Assembly: GCA_000720375.1 (NCBI GenBank)
Contig: JOAA01000009.1
Coordinates: 1 to 64,000 of the forward strand
Origin: Rhodococcus rhodnii
GTDB lineage: Bacteria > Actinomycetota > Actinomycetes > Mycobacteriales > Pseudonocardiaceae
Direction of reading: 5' to 3'
DNA length: 64,000 nt
The position numbers and the translations under genes are program-made. Under the pieces are notes generated by a model. The model worked only from the letters and a program-made list of their open reading frames with translations, did no database searches and was not told where the DNA came from. Below, piece by piece: positions 1 to 8,420 of this stretch. Position 1 is the stretch's first letter; each line of letters opens with the position of its first letter.

Positions 1-2
1 CG

Positions 3-74
3 TCCGACCCTTTAACGCCAGGCACCGCCGAAAAACAGTCCACCAAGGACTTGACCGGCCCCGCTCCTTCATAG
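3..74 (+). CDS. Possible 3' end of an upstream gene
   Basis: An open frame enters from the left edge and stops at TAG (72-74). It would encode 23 residues rich in Pro, Thr and Ser, ending in GPAPS. A low-complexity hydrophilic tail like this is common at actinobacterial C-termini, but the piece is too short for family recognition and third-position GC is not strongly biased. It could equally be non-coding. Confidence 0.2.
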   Translation, partial: SDPLTPGTAEKQSTKDLTGPAPS

Positions 75-117
75 ATGACATGGAGCCTCTGCGCCGCAAC
101 GGCAGCGCAAAACCGCG

Positions 118-137
118 GGCAGGGCTGGCGCCCTGCC
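118..137. terminator. Hairpin left of the TetR gene
   Basis: GGCAGGG (118-124) and CCCTGCC (131-137) form a 7-bp perfect stem with a 6-base loop, and flanking GC bases could extend it past a bulge. There is no U-run on either strand. It lies downstream of the minus-strand TetR gene and of any gene entering from the left, so a shared terminator is plausible. Confidence 0.35.
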
Positions 138-174
138 GCGCCGAAAGCTTAATTGCGGCGCTACTCCATGTAAA

Positions 175-264
175 ATCGCGCCGCTGCTTTCTTGATCGCG
201 CCACCGCTGCTTTTCGGGTCGCGCCACCACCGCTTGCCGGGTCCCGCTACCGCCGCCTTCCGGG
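175..264. repeat. Degenerate tandem repeat, about 4 units
   Basis: Four consecutive units of 20-24 bp begin at about 175, 195, 219 and 242. Each reads roughly (A)TCGCGCCACCGCTGC followed by TTTCGGG with substitutions. Frames through the repeat show no protein-like composition. The rest of 1-364 holds no gene I can support. Confidence 0.5.
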
Positions 265-364
265 GCACGTGGCATGCCATGCGGTGCCGCGAAGCCCTTC
301 CGTAAATCGCGCCGACGCCCTGCGCCGAATTTCAACCTTCCCGCCAGGCCGCCTGGGAATCCAC

Positions 365-955
365 TCAGGAAACTTCACGCTCGTCCAACAACCCGTCCAC
401 AATGATCCGAGTCGCCCGCTGAATATCCAGCGCAGGCAACGGACGCGTGAGCACCTCAGTGATCAGACCGTCCAAACAGGCCAGCAAGATCCGGGCATGC
501 CCCTCAGGATCCGGCGACCCCAACCGATCCAGCCACCGCCCCCCAAGCTGCCAATACCGAACCGACCACCCCAGAATCTGGTCGGCGATCTCCGGACGCC
601 AGGCAGCTTCCAGGAAGATCGCACGCCGAGCCAGCGTCAATTCCCTGGCCTGGTCGGTCATGTACAGCACCATGTCGGTCAGCCTGCGCGCGAACGCCTC
701 GCGGTCGACCACGCCTTCGACCTTGCCCAGCAAATCCGCCAGCAGCGACTGCTCGGTCTTCACCAGGTGCCCGAGCACGCCTTGGATCAGCGCGTCGCGG
801 GTGCGGAAGTGGTTCGACGTGCTGCCTTTGGGCAGTTCGGCCGCGGCGTCCACGGACAGGTGGGTGAGCGCTCGCGGCCCACCCCTGGCCAGCACGGACA
901 CGGCCCCGATCAGGATCTCGTTACGGCGGGTAGGCACACGTGAATAGTACTTCAT
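365..955 (-). CDS. TetR/AcrR family transcriptional regulator
   Basis: A 196-residue protein of usual TetR length. The N-terminal helix-turn-helix spans roughly residues 8-55, with the recognition region around ELPKGSTSNHFRTRDAL, which matches the TetR pattern (small residues, then xxxFxxKxxL). The remaining 140 residues are the helical ligand/dimer domain and are not recognisable beyond that. It is divergent from the SDR oxidoreductase at 1014, and TetR proteins commonly repress a divergent neighbour, so control of that gene is the simplest inference. The ligand is unknown. The shared intergenic stretch carries an imperfect palindrome at 961-972. Confidence 0.85.
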   Translation of the reverse strand: MKYYSRVPTRRNEILIGAVSVLARGGPRALTHLSVDAAAELPKGSTSNHFRTRDALIQGVLGHLVKTEQSLLADLLGKVEGVVDREAFARRLTDMVLYMTDQARELTLARRAIFLEAAWRPEIADQILGWSVRYWQLGGRWLDRLGSPDPEGHARILLACLDGLITEVLTRPLPALDIQRATRIIVDGLLDEREVS

Positions 956-960
956 CCGTA

Positions 961-972
961 GTTTTCGTAAAC
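961..972. promoter_or_regulatory. Candidate TetR operator
   Basis: GTTTTCGTAAAC has matching GTTT/AAAC arms and lies between the divergent TetR and SDR starts. It is short and could be chance. Confidence 0.3.
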
Positions 973-1013
973 CATGTCAGCACCTGTCAGGGTTCGTGTC
1001 CATCTTGGGTTCC

Positions 1014-1928
1014 ATGACAGACCTCAAGGGCAAGGTGGCGTTGGTCGCGGGCGGGACCCGCGGCGCGAGCCGGGCGATCGCGGTGGAACTCGGTCGGGCC
1101 GGCGCTTTCGTGTATGTCACCGGCCGCAGCTCGGGCTCGAATCGCTCCGAAGTGGACCGTCCGGAGACGATCGAGCAGACCGTCGAGCTGATCGAGCAGG
1201 CTGGTGGCAAGGGCATCGCCATCCGGGTCGACCACTTGGAACGGGACCAGGTCGAGGGCCTGGCCCAGCGGATCGACCGGGAGCACGGCCGGCTGGACAT
1301 CCTTGTCGACGGCGTGTGGGGCGGTGACGCCTACCTCGGCTGGGGCAAGTCGATCTGGGAACAACCGCTCAACGAGACACTGCGGATGATCCGGCTGGCG
1401 ATCGACGCGCACCTGATCACGAGCCACCACCTGTTCCCGCTGATCATCCGCAACCCGGGTGGTCTGGTGGTGGAGATGACCGACGGCACGGAGGAGTACA
1501 ACGCGAACTATCGCGCGTACGGATCGTTGGGCTTTTACCTGGCGAAGGCGACCTCGCACCCGTTGGTGAAGGGGGAGGCGTTCCAGACCAAGGAGTACGG
1601 CACGACTGTGGTCGCCGTGACGCCGGGGTGGATGCGGTCCGAGGCGATGCTGGACGCGTACGGCGTGACTGAGGACAACTGGCGTGATGCCACGAAGAAG
1701 GTGCCGTACTTCGTGATCTCGGAGACGCCGGCGTTCACCGGTCGCACGGTCGCGGCGCTGGCGGCGGACCCGGACAAGACGCGGTTCTCCGGTCAGACGC
1801 TCAGCAGTGGTCAGCTGGCGAAGATCTACCAGATCGACGACGTCGACGGCAGCAGGCCGGACTGTTGGCGCTACATCGACGAGGTGCAGGACTTGGGCAA
1901 GGACCCGGATCCGACCGGTTACCGGTGA
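1014..1928 (+). CDS. SDR family oxidoreductase, atypical
   Basis: A 304-residue Rossmann-fold dehydrogenase. The nucleotide-binding glycine motif is near residues 12-19 (AGGTRGAS), a variant of TGxxxGxG. A GWMRSEAML stretch follows the region where the active-site Lys normally lies. The usual YxxxK pair is not seen; the local sequence is FYLAK, so Tyr-Lys spacing is altered and activity or mechanism may differ. ATG at 1014 was chosen because homology begins there; an in-frame GTG lies at 996, and neither has a clear ribosome site. The gene is divergent from a TetR regulator and its last 10 bases overlap the convergent WYL regulator. The substrate is unknown. Confidence 0.8.
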   Translation: MTDLKGKVALVAGGTRGASRAIAVELGRAGAFVYVTGRSSGSNRSEVDRPETIEQTVELIEQAGGKGIAIRVDHLERDQVEGLAQRIDREHGRLDILVDGVWGGDAYLGWGKSIWEQPLNETLRMIRLAIDAHLITSHHLFPLIIRNPGGLVVEMTDGTEEYNANYRAYGSLGFYLAKATSHPLVKGEAFQTKEYGTTVVAVTPGWMRSEAMLDAYGVTEDNWRDATKKVPYFVISETPAFTGRTVAALAADPDKTRFSGQTLSSGQLAKIYQIDDVDGSRPDCWRYIDEVQDLGKDPDPTGYR

Positions 1929-2878
1929 CGATCCCACATCCGCCGTGCGGCGTCCGCGAACGCGGCCCGCACGGCTTGCGGTTCGATCACCTCCACCTCG
2001 ATGCCGAGGGCCAGTAGCTGGCCCGCGGCGATGTCCGGGCGTTCCAGGCCCAGTTCGACCTCGGTCCAGCCATCCGGGCCGGGCGGCTGGGCCTCGGCCA
2101 GCGCCTGCGACGCCAGATCGGGGTCGACGACGACCGGCAGCGCGCGGACACCGACCGGGCTGAGCCGCACGCGCACCTTCACCTGCTGCAGCGACCGTTC
2201 GAACTGGGCCGACGACTGCTGCCACCAGCTCGCCAGGTCGAAGTCCGTGGGCCGGTCGAAGCGTGCGTCGAGTTCTTCGACCGAGGCGATCCGGCTGACG
2301 CGATAGGTCCGGACACTGCCGTCGACGCGCGCGACGAGGTACCAGACGCCCGCTTTGAGCACGAGCCCGAGCGGGTCGAGGACGCGCTCGACCCCGCGCT
2401 CGCCGTAGGTGATGCGGATCTGCCGTTGCTCCCATACCGCACGCGCGACGTCGGCGAGGTGCTCGGCTTCCTCCTCGCGTTTGAACCAACCCGGGGCGTC
2501 GAGGTGGAAACGTTGCGCGACGTGCTGCGCCTGGTCACGCAGCGGAGCTGGCAGCGTCGCTGACACTTTGGCGTGCGCGGCTGATACGGCGGTGCCCAGG
2601 CCCAGATCGGTCAGGGCCCGGGGCACGCCCATCGCGAAGATCGCCACGGCCTCGCGCGAGGTCAGGCCGTCCAGCCTGGTCCGCCATCCGTCGACCAGCC
2701 GCACGCCGCCGTTGCGGCCTGGTTCCGTCCAGATCGGCACGCCGGTGGCCTGCAGCGCGGCGATGTCGCGGTGCATCGTCCGCTCCGACACCTCCAGCGC
2801 CTCCGCCAGCTCGGCGATCGTCGCACTGCGCTTGCTCTGCAGCGTGAACAGCAGGGCAACCAGGCGTTCGGCTCGCAT
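1919..2878 (-). CDS. YafY-type HTH/WYL-domain transcriptional regulator
   Basis: A 319-residue regulator with an N-terminal winged helix (residues about 1-60, SERTMHRDI in the recognition helix) and a WYL domain at about 140-215, where the name-giving residues appear in GVWYLVARVDG. A WCX-like C-terminal part follows. ATG 2878 was chosen because MRAERLVALLFTLQ is the typical start of the family; the frame is open further upstream but that part is not protein-like. It is divergent from the FAD monooxygenase, and the two promoters share the inverted repeat at 2890-2917. WYL regulators usually act as ligand-responsive repressors or activators of a neighbour. Confidence 0.88.
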   Translation of the reverse strand: MRAERLVALLFTLQSKRSATIAELAEALEVSERTMHRDIAALQATGVPIWTEPGRNGGVRLVDGWRTRLDGLTSREAVAIFAMGVPRALTDLGLGTAVSAAHAKVSATLPAPLRDQAQHVAQRFHLDAPGWFKREEEAEHLADVARAVWEQRQIRITYGERGVERVLDPLGLVLKAGVWYLVARVDGSVRTYRVSRIASVEELDARFDRPTDFDLASWWQQSSAQFERSLQQVKVRVRLSPVGVRALPVVVDPDLASQALAEAQPPGPDGWTEVELGLERPDIAAGQLLALGIEVEVIEPQAVRAAFADAARRMWDRHR

Positions 2879-2889
2879 AGCCCAGATCA

Positions 2890-2917
2890 TACTACGAGCC
2901 GAACTATGCTTGTAGTA
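2890..2917. promoter_or_regulatory. Operator candidate between WYL regulator and monooxygenase
   Basis: TACTAC (2890-2895) and GTAGTA (2912-2917) form a perfect 6-bp inverted repeat with 16 bases between. Each arm touches a -10-like sequence: TAACCT before the monooxygenase ATG at 2928, and TAGTAT (complement strand) before the regulator ATG at 2878. Both genes have almost no leader and no clear ribosome site, so both may be leaderless and repressed from this site. Confidence 0.5.
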
Positions 2918-2927
2918 ACCTCGGTTC

Positions 2928-3959
2928 ATGGACATTACCGTGGTAGGTGGCGGGATTGGTGGGTTGGCGTGCGCGGTCGCGCTGGCCAAGGCGGGACGTC
3001 CGGTGCGTGTACTCGAGCGCCGTGATGGATTAGCGGACGCGGGGACTGCGCTGGGTATGTGGCCCAACGCCTTGCGTGCCCTCGACGCGTTGGGGTTGGG
3101 CGACAAAGTCCGTCAAATCGGTGTGGCGCAATCGGAAGCCGTGTTCCGGCGACCGGATGGCCGTCGGCTTGCCCGAATTCGGCCACGGGACGCCGTTGTG
3201 CTGATCTCTCGCGGAGCGCTCACCCAGTTGCTGCACGACGCGTTGCCTGCCGGGGTGCTGGAAACCGGGGTTGAGGTGTCTGATGTGGACGACCTGGTCG
3301 CTGGTGGCGGTGTCGTGGTCGGCGCGGACGGCATCAACAGCGTCGTGCGCAAGGCGTGTTTCGGTGACGCGTATGGACTTCGGTACGCCGGGTACTCGGC
3401 GTGGCGCGGCATCGTGCCGGGGGAGTACGGCCCCAGCGGCGAGATTCTGGGCCGTGGCGCCAAGTTCGGGGTCACCGGTGTGGAGGGTGGCCGGACGAAC
3501 TGGTTCGCTCCCGTCTGGTCGCCCGCTGGTTTGCGTCATGCCGACGGGGATTTGCCGGAACTTCACCGGATATTCGGCAAGTGGTGTGATCCGGTCCCGC
3601 AAATCCTTGCGGCCACGGACGAATCGGACATCATCCGGCACGACCTCTGTTACGTCGGGCCACGACTGCGCTCGTACGTGCGGGATCGTGTTGCCCTGGT
3701 GGGTGATGCGGCCCACGCGATGACGCCCGACCTCGGGCAAGGTGCGTGTCAGGCGTTGGAGGACGGCGCCGTGCTGGGCGAGTGTTTGGCGACAATGTCC
3801 GACACGGACGAGGCGCTGCGTCGCTACGATTCGTTGCGCCGCAAGGCTTCCCAGCGCATCGCGGACACCGCGCGACTGGTCGGCCAGCTGACCATGCGGC
3901 CAGGGATGGTCTTTCCGCGTGACACGTTGCTCCGTACCGCCAATTTCCTGATGCGCTGA
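2928..3959 (+). CDS. FAD-dependent monooxygenase (PHBH-like group A flavoprotein)
   Basis: A 343-residue class A flavin monooxygenase. The Rossmann motif GGGIGG is at residues 7-12, a DG motif lies in GADGINS (about 133-139), and the second FAD-binding GD motif in LVGDAAHAMTPDLGQG (about 260-275). Such enzymes hydroxylate or epoxidise small, often aromatic, substrates with NAD(P)H and O2. The length is slightly short but complete. No pathway partner is adjacent, so the substrate is unknown. It is probably leaderless (ATG 2928, -10-like TAACCT 8 bases upstream) and controlled by the divergent WYL regulator. Confidence 0.88.
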   Translation: MDITVVGGGIGGLACAVALAKAGRPVRVLERRDGLADAGTALGMWPNALRALDALGLGDKVRQIGVAQSEAVFRRPDGRRLARIRPRDAVVLISRGALTQLLHDALPAGVLETGVEVSDVDDLVAGGGVVVGADGINSVVRKACFGDAYGLRYAGYSAWRGIVPGEYGPSGEILGRGAKFGVTGVEGGRTNWFAPVWSPAGLRHADGDLPELHRIFGKWCDPVPQILAATDESDIIRHDLCYVGPRLRSYVRDRVALVGDAAHAMTPDLGQGACQALEDGAVLGECLATMSDTDEALRRYDSLRRKASQRIADTARLVGQLTMRPGMVFPRDTLLRTANFLMR

Positions 3960-4059
3960 GTAATCACCGCTGGACCGAGGGGCCTCGTAAGTTCTCCGCA
4001 ATGCTTTTGTCGTACCCCGGGGGTAGCGTCGGAGTCGGTCTGAGCGAAGGAGTGCAACA

Positions 4060-5289
4060 GTGACCATATTGCGGGACACGCCCATCAACGGGCCGGAGTT
4101 CCGCCCGCTGCGTGAGCGGGTGGAAGCCGAGGCCTACGTCGCTTCCGTCTGTTTCAAACACGGTCCACCGAGGCTGATCGGTGTCGAGCTCGAATGGACA
4201 GTCCACTACGTCGATGATCCCCAACGTCAGCTCACCGCCGAGGTGCTTCGCAAGGCACTCGGCGACCACGCGCCACGCACGTTGCGCGCAGACAGTCCCC
4301 AAATTTCCCTGCCAGGTGGCTCACCGCTCACCGCCGAGCCCGGCGGTCAGGTCGAGATCTCGGCTCAGCCGGAGGATTCCCTGACCGACCTGTACGCCAC
4401 CGTCACTCAGGACACCGAATACCTGACCGGCCTGCTCGCGGCCGATGGCCTCGCGCTGGGCACGTCCGCGATCGATCCCTATCGGACTCCTCAGCGAATC
4501 CTTGGTACACCGCGCTACAAGGCGATGGAGAAGGCGTTCGCCCCGCTGGGCACCGACGGCGTCACGATGATGTGCAGCACCGCCGGATTCCAGGTCTGTG
4601 TGGACGCCGGCGAACAGCAGGACCATGCCGCGCGGTGGACGGCCGTGCACGTGCTCGGTCCGCCGTTGAGCGCGCTGTTCGCCAACTCGCCGCAAGTGCT
4701 GGGCCGAAGAACGGGCTGGGTGTCCAACCGGCTGCGCACGGTGCTTGGCACCGACCCGGTCCGCACGTATCCGAGCGAGATCACCGGCGATCCGGCCACC
4801 AACTGGGCGCGTCGTGTGCTGGAGACGCCGTTGTTATGCGTCCGCCGCGACGACGACTGCTGGGACGCGCCGCCCGCCGTCACGTTCTCCGACTGGGTCA
4901 CCGGGCGGGCCGATCTCGGCCGGGTGCCGACCGTCGAGGACCTGGAGTACCACATCTCCACGCTGTTCCCGCCTGTGCGGGCACACGGCTACCTGGAGGT
5001 GCGGTACATCGACGCGCAGGAAGGCGACCGCTGGCTCGCCCCTGCCGCGCTGCTCGTCGCCCTGCTCAGCAAGGTCGACGAGGTGATCGACATCTGCATG
5101 CCGGTCGCGAACCGCTGGCTGACGGCGGCGCGCGACGGGCTGCGTGATCCTGAGCTCGCCCGCACTGCCGCCAGGATCGCCGAGCTGGGCATGGGCGCGC
5201 TCGGCGTCACCGGACTGCCGCCTCATCTCGAGCAGCTGGTGATCAGCGATATCGAACGCAGGTTGCAGGACGGGAGGAGCCAGGGATGA
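4060..5289 (+). CDS. egtA: Ergothioneine biosynthesis glutamate-cysteine ligase EgtA
   Basis: A 409-residue GCS2-family ATP-dependent ligase that makes gamma-glutamylcysteine, the sulfur donor for ergothioneine. GVELEWTV near residue 45 and the GGQVEISAQPE segment near 93 match the catalytic glutamates of the family. The GTG at 4060 follows a good ribosome site (GAAGGAG, 4046-4052). It overlaps egtB by ATGA (5286-5289), starting a tightly coupled operon egtABCD. It is cytoplasmic. Confidence 0.93.
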   Translation: MTILRDTPINGPEFRPLRERVEAEAYVASVCFKHGPPRLIGVELEWTVHYVDDPQRQLTAEVLRKALGDHAPRTLRADSPQISLPGGSPLTAEPGGQVEISAQPEDSLTDLYATVTQDTEYLTGLLAADGLALGTSAIDPYRTPQRILGTPRYKAMEKAFAPLGTDGVTMMCSTAGFQVCVDAGEQQDHAARWTAVHVLGPPLSALFANSPQVLGRRTGWVSNRLRTVLGTDPVRTYPSEITGDPATNWARRVLETPLLCVRRDDDCWDAPPAVTFSDWVTGRADLGRVPTVEDLEYHISTLFPPVRAHGYLEVRYIDAQEGDRWLAPAALLVALLSKVDEVIDICMPVANRWLTAARDGLRDPELARTAARIAELGMGALGVTGLPPHLEQLVISDIERRLQDGRSQG

Positions 5290-6617
5290 CGGCGTTCAGC
5301 GAGCTTGAGACGGAGAAGATGCGCGATCGGGTCGCGCGTCAGCTGGCCCGGTCGCGCGCCCGCAGTACCGCGTTGACCGACGCGGTGGACGACCACGACC
5401 TGATCCGTCAGCACTCGAAACTGATGTCCCCGCTGGTGTGGGACTTCGCGCACATCGGCAACCAGGAGGAGCTCTGGCTCGTCCGTGACGTCGGCGGCCG
5501 TGACCCCGTACGCCAGGACATCGACGACATGTACGACGCCTTCCAGAACGCGCGCGCCGACCGTCCTTCCCTGCCGTTGCTCTCGCCGACCGAGACCCGG
5601 TCGTACGTGCAGGAGGTCCGGGACAAGGTGATGGACGTGCTGGCCAGCACGCCGTTGGAAGGCCGCAAGCTGGTCGAGAACGCGTTCGCGTTCGGCATGA
5701 TCGTGCAACACGAACAGCAGCACAACGAGACCATGCTGGCCACACACCAGCTGCGAACCGGCGATCCGGTGCTGCACGCGCCGTTACCGCCCGCGCCGCC
5801 CGGCCCGGTGATCAACCGCGAGATCCTGATCCCCGCGGGTCCGTTCACCATGGGCACGTCGGTCGAGCCATGGGCGTTGGACAACGAGCGCCCGGCGCAT
5901 CAGGTGCCCGTGGACGCGTTCGTCATCGACAAGTATCCGGTGACCAACGCGATGTACCTGGAGTTCGTCACGTCCGGCGGCTACGACCAGCAGCAGTGGT
6001 GGAGCGAGGACGGCTGGGCCTACCGGCAGAAGGCCGGCCTGGCCGCACCGAGGTTCTGGGTGCGGGACGGGGATCGCTGGCTGCGCAACGGTTTCGGCGC
6101 GGTCGAACCGCTCGTGCTCGATGAACCCGTTGTGCACGTGTGCTTCTACGAAGCCGAGGCGTTCGCGGCGTGGGCGGGCAAGCGGCTGCCCACCGAAGCG
6201 GAGTGGGAGAAGGCCGCGCGGTTCGACCCCGCGACCGGACGGTCCCGCAGATACCCGTGGGGCGACGAGGATCCCGGGCCTGAGCACGCCAACCTCGGCC
6301 AGGCGCACCTGCGTCCGGCGCGGATCGGCGCGTACCCGCAGGGCGAGTCCGCGTTCGGGGTGGCGCAGATGATCGGTGACGTGTGGGAGTGGACGAGCAG
6401 CGACTTCCACGCCTACCCGGGGTTTGTGGCGTTCCCGTACCGCGAGTACTCCGAAGTGTTCTTCGGTCCGGACTACAAGATGCTGCGCGGTGGCTCGTTC
6501 GGCGCGGACGCGGCGGCCTGCCGTGGCACGTTCCGCAACTGGGACTATCCGATCCGCAGGCAGATCTTCAGCGGATTCCGGCTCGCCCGGGACCCCAGGC
6601 CCGACGAACTGCGCTGA
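5286..6617 (+). CDS. egtB: Ergothioneine biosynthesis sulfoxide synthase EgtB
   Basis: A 443-residue non-haem iron enzyme that joins gamma-glutamylcysteine to hercynine using O2. The N-terminal DinB-like part supplies His56 (FAHIGN) and the HxxxH pair His142/His146 in HEQQHNETM, which are the iron ligands known from the family. The C-terminal formylglycine-generating-enzyme-like domain (about 175-440) shows PAGPFTMG, RLPTEAEWEKAARF and GDVWEWTSSDF. It is full length. Translation is coupled to egtA by a 4-base overlap, and only 3 bases separate it from egtC. Confidence 0.95.
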   Translation: MTAFSELETEKMRDRVARQLARSRARSTALTDAVDDHDLIRQHSKLMSPLVWDFAHIGNQEELWLVRDVGGRDPVRQDIDDMYDAFQNARADRPSLPLLSPTETRSYVQEVRDKVMDVLASTPLEGRKLVENAFAFGMIVQHEQQHNETMLATHQLRTGDPVLHAPLPPAPPGPVINREILIPAGPFTMGTSVEPWALDNERPAHQVPVDAFVIDKYPVTNAMYLEFVTSGGYDQQQWWSEDGWAYRQKAGLAAPRFWVRDGDRWLRNGFGAVEPLVLDEPVVHVCFYEAEAFAAWAGKRLPTEAEWEKAARFDPATGRSRRYPWGDEDPGPEHANLGQAHLRPARIGAYPQGESAFGVAQMIGDVWEWTSSDFHAYPGFVAFPYREYSEVFFGPDYKMLRGGSFGADAAACRGTFRNWDYPIRRQIFSGFRLARDPRPDELR

Positions 6618-6620
6618 GCA

Positions 6621-7394
6621 GTGTGCCGCCATCTGGGTTACCTCGGCCCCGCCGTGTCCGTGGCCGGCCTGGTGCTCGAGCCGCAGCACTCGTTGCTGCG
6701 GCAGAGCTGGGCGCCCGCGGACATGCGCGGCGGCGGCACCATCAACGCCGATGGGTTCGGCGTCGGGTGGTTCGCAGGCGACAGGGCCGTCGTGTACCGC
6801 CGTGCCAGTCCGATGTGGACTGACACGGCATTGCCCGGTCTGCTCAAACCGGTGCGGGCCACGGGAGTGCTGGCGGCCGTGCGTTCGGCGACGGTCGGGA
6901 TGCCGGTCGTCGAGACCGCGGCCGCGCCCTTCACCGACGGCGAGTGGTTGTTCAGCCACAACGGGGTCGTGCGGGGCTGGCCGTCGTCGATCGCCTCGTT
7001 GGCCGCGGGCCTGCCCGTGACCGACCTGATGACGCTCGACGCGCCGACCGACGCCGCCCTGCTGTGGGCGCTTGTCCGTGCCCGCCTGCGGGACGGCCAA
7101 GAGCCAGGCAAAGCCATCGCCGAAACCGTGCTGGAGGTCGCGGAGCTGGCTGCGGACTCGCGACTCAACCTGATGCTCACCGATGGGCGGACGCTGGTGG
7201 CGACCGCCTGGACCCACTCGCTCGCCACGCTGGTCACCGAGGACTCGGTGGTGATCGCGTCCGAGCCGTGGGACACCGATCCGCGTTGGACACCCGTCCC
7301 GGATCACCACATCGTCACGGCCACGGCAACCCCGGGGCCGCCTTCGCTCGCCGTGCATCCGCTCGGCGCCCGACCAAAGGGAAACCATGACTGA
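6621..7394 (+). CDS. egtC: Ergothioneine biosynthesis amidohydrolase EgtC
   Basis: A 257-residue class II glutamine-amidotransferase fold protein that removes the glutamate from the gamma-glutamylcysteinyl-hercynine sulfoxide. The catalytic Cys is residue 2 after removal of Met (MCRHLGY), as required in Ntn hydrolases, which fixes the GTG start at 6621. NADGFGVGW and WLFSHNGVV are the substrate-pocket motifs of the family. It overlaps egtD by 8 bases. Confidence 0.94.
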   Translation: MCRHLGYLGPAVSVAGLVLEPQHSLLRQSWAPADMRGGGTINADGFGVGWFAGDRAVVYRRASPMWTDTALPGLLKPVRATGVLAAVRSATVGMPVVETAAAPFTDGEWLFSHNGVVRGWPSSIASLAAGLPVTDLMTLDAPTDAALLWALVRARLRDGQEPGKAIAETVLEVAELAADSRLNLMLTDGRTLVATAWTHSLATLVTEDSVVIASEPWDTDPRWTPVPDHHIVTATATPGPPSLAVHPLGARPKGNHD

Positions 7395-8358
7395 ACCGGT
7401 GGTCGACGTTCACTTGGCCGAGGACCACGCCGCCCGCGCGCTCGCTGCCGACGCGCGGATCGGCCTGGCCTCGAACCCGAAAACCCTGCCGCCCAAGTGG
7501 TTCTACGACGCCCGCGGCAGTGAGCTGTTCGAGCAGATCACCCGCCTGCCCGAGTACTACCCGACCCGCGCCGAACGGGAGATCCTCGGCGACCGCGCGG
7601 GTGAGATCGCCTCGACGAGCCAGGCGCACACCCTGGTGGAGCTCGGCTCCGGCTCCTCGGAGAAGACCCGCCTGCTGCTGGATGCCTTGCGGGCGGCGGG
7701 AACGCTGCGCCAGTTCGTGCCGCTCGACGTGTCCAGGACCGCTCTGCGGGACGCGGCAGCGGCGTGCGCTGTGGACTACCCGGGGCTGACGGTGCACGGC
7801 GTGGTCGGTGACTTCACCGAGCATTTGGCTTTGCTGCCAGGCGAAACGCCGCGGGTGGTGGCGTTTCTGGGTGGCACGATTGGAAACCTGCTGCCCGCCG
7901 AACGCGCCAAGTTCCTGCGGTCCGTGCGGCACGTCCTGGAACCGGGGGAGTGGCTGCTGCTCGGCACGGACCTGGTGAAGGATCCCGAAACCGTCCGTGT
8001 CGCCTACGACGACGCGGCCGGTGTCACCGCCGAGTTCAACCGCAACGTCCTGCATGTGCTCAACCGTGAACTCGGCGCGGACTTCGACGTGTCGGCCTTT
8101 GCGCACGTGGCCTTGTGGGATCCGGAGAACGAGTGGATCGAGATGCGCCTGCGTGCCTCGAAAGCCATGCGGGTCACCATCCCGGCCCTCGACATGACGG
8201 TGACGTTCGAGGAAGGCGAGGAACTGCACACCGAGATCTCCGCCAAATTCCGCCGGGAGGGCATCACGACCGAACTGGCCGACGCGGGCTTCGAACTGAC
8301 CCGCTGGTGGACCGATTCGGCCGATCGATTCGGCCTGTCACTGTCCCGAGCCGTCTGA
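7387..8358 (+). CDS. egtD: Histidine N-alpha-methyltransferase EgtD
   Basis: A 323-residue SAM-dependent enzyme that trimethylates histidine to hercynine, the first committed step. The SAM site is visible as LVELGSGSSEKTRLLL (about 83-98) and FLGGTIGNL (about 160-168), typical of the DUF2260/EgtD family. It starts inside the end of egtC, so the four genes probably form one transcript, ending at the hairpin at 8364-8402. No egtE (PLP-dependent C-S lyase) follows, although that step is needed to finish the pathway. Confidence 0.95.
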   Translation: MTEPVVDVHLAEDHAARALAADARIGLASNPKTLPPKWFYDARGSELFEQITRLPEYYPTRAEREILGDRAGEIASTSQAHTLVELGSGSSEKTRLLLDALRAAGTLRQFVPLDVSRTALRDAAAACAVDYPGLTVHGVVGDFTEHLALLPGETPRVVAFLGGTIGNLLPAERAKFLRSVRHVLEPGEWLLLGTDLVKDPETVRVAYDDAAGVTAEFNRNVLHVLNRELGADFDVSAFAHVALWDPENEWIEMRLRASKAMRVTIPALDMTVTFEEGEELHTEISAKFRREGITTELADAGFELTRWWTDSADRFGLSLSRAV

Positions 8359-8363
8359 CCGGC

Positions 8364-8402
8364 CTGGGTGGATCGCGGGGAGGGCTCCCGTGATCCACCC
8401 AG
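8364..8402. terminator. egt operon terminator hairpin
   Basis: CTGGGTGGATC (8364-8374) pairs perfectly with GATCCACCCAG (8392-8402). An inner CGGG/CCCG stem extends it to about 15 bp. No U-run. It starts six bases after the egtD stop. Confidence 0.75.
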
Positions 8403-8420
8403 TAGGGTCACCGGCGTGAA

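Noticed and set aside
80..943. 287-codon plus-strand frame at the left edge
   Set aside because: Overlaps the TetR gene on the opposite strand and the tandem repeats; composition is Pro/Arg/Gln-rich without motifs.
987..2489. 500-codon minus-strand frame across the SDR and WYL genes
   Set aside because: Runs antisense through the SDR and out of frame through the WYL regulator; it has low-complexity Arg-rich sequence.
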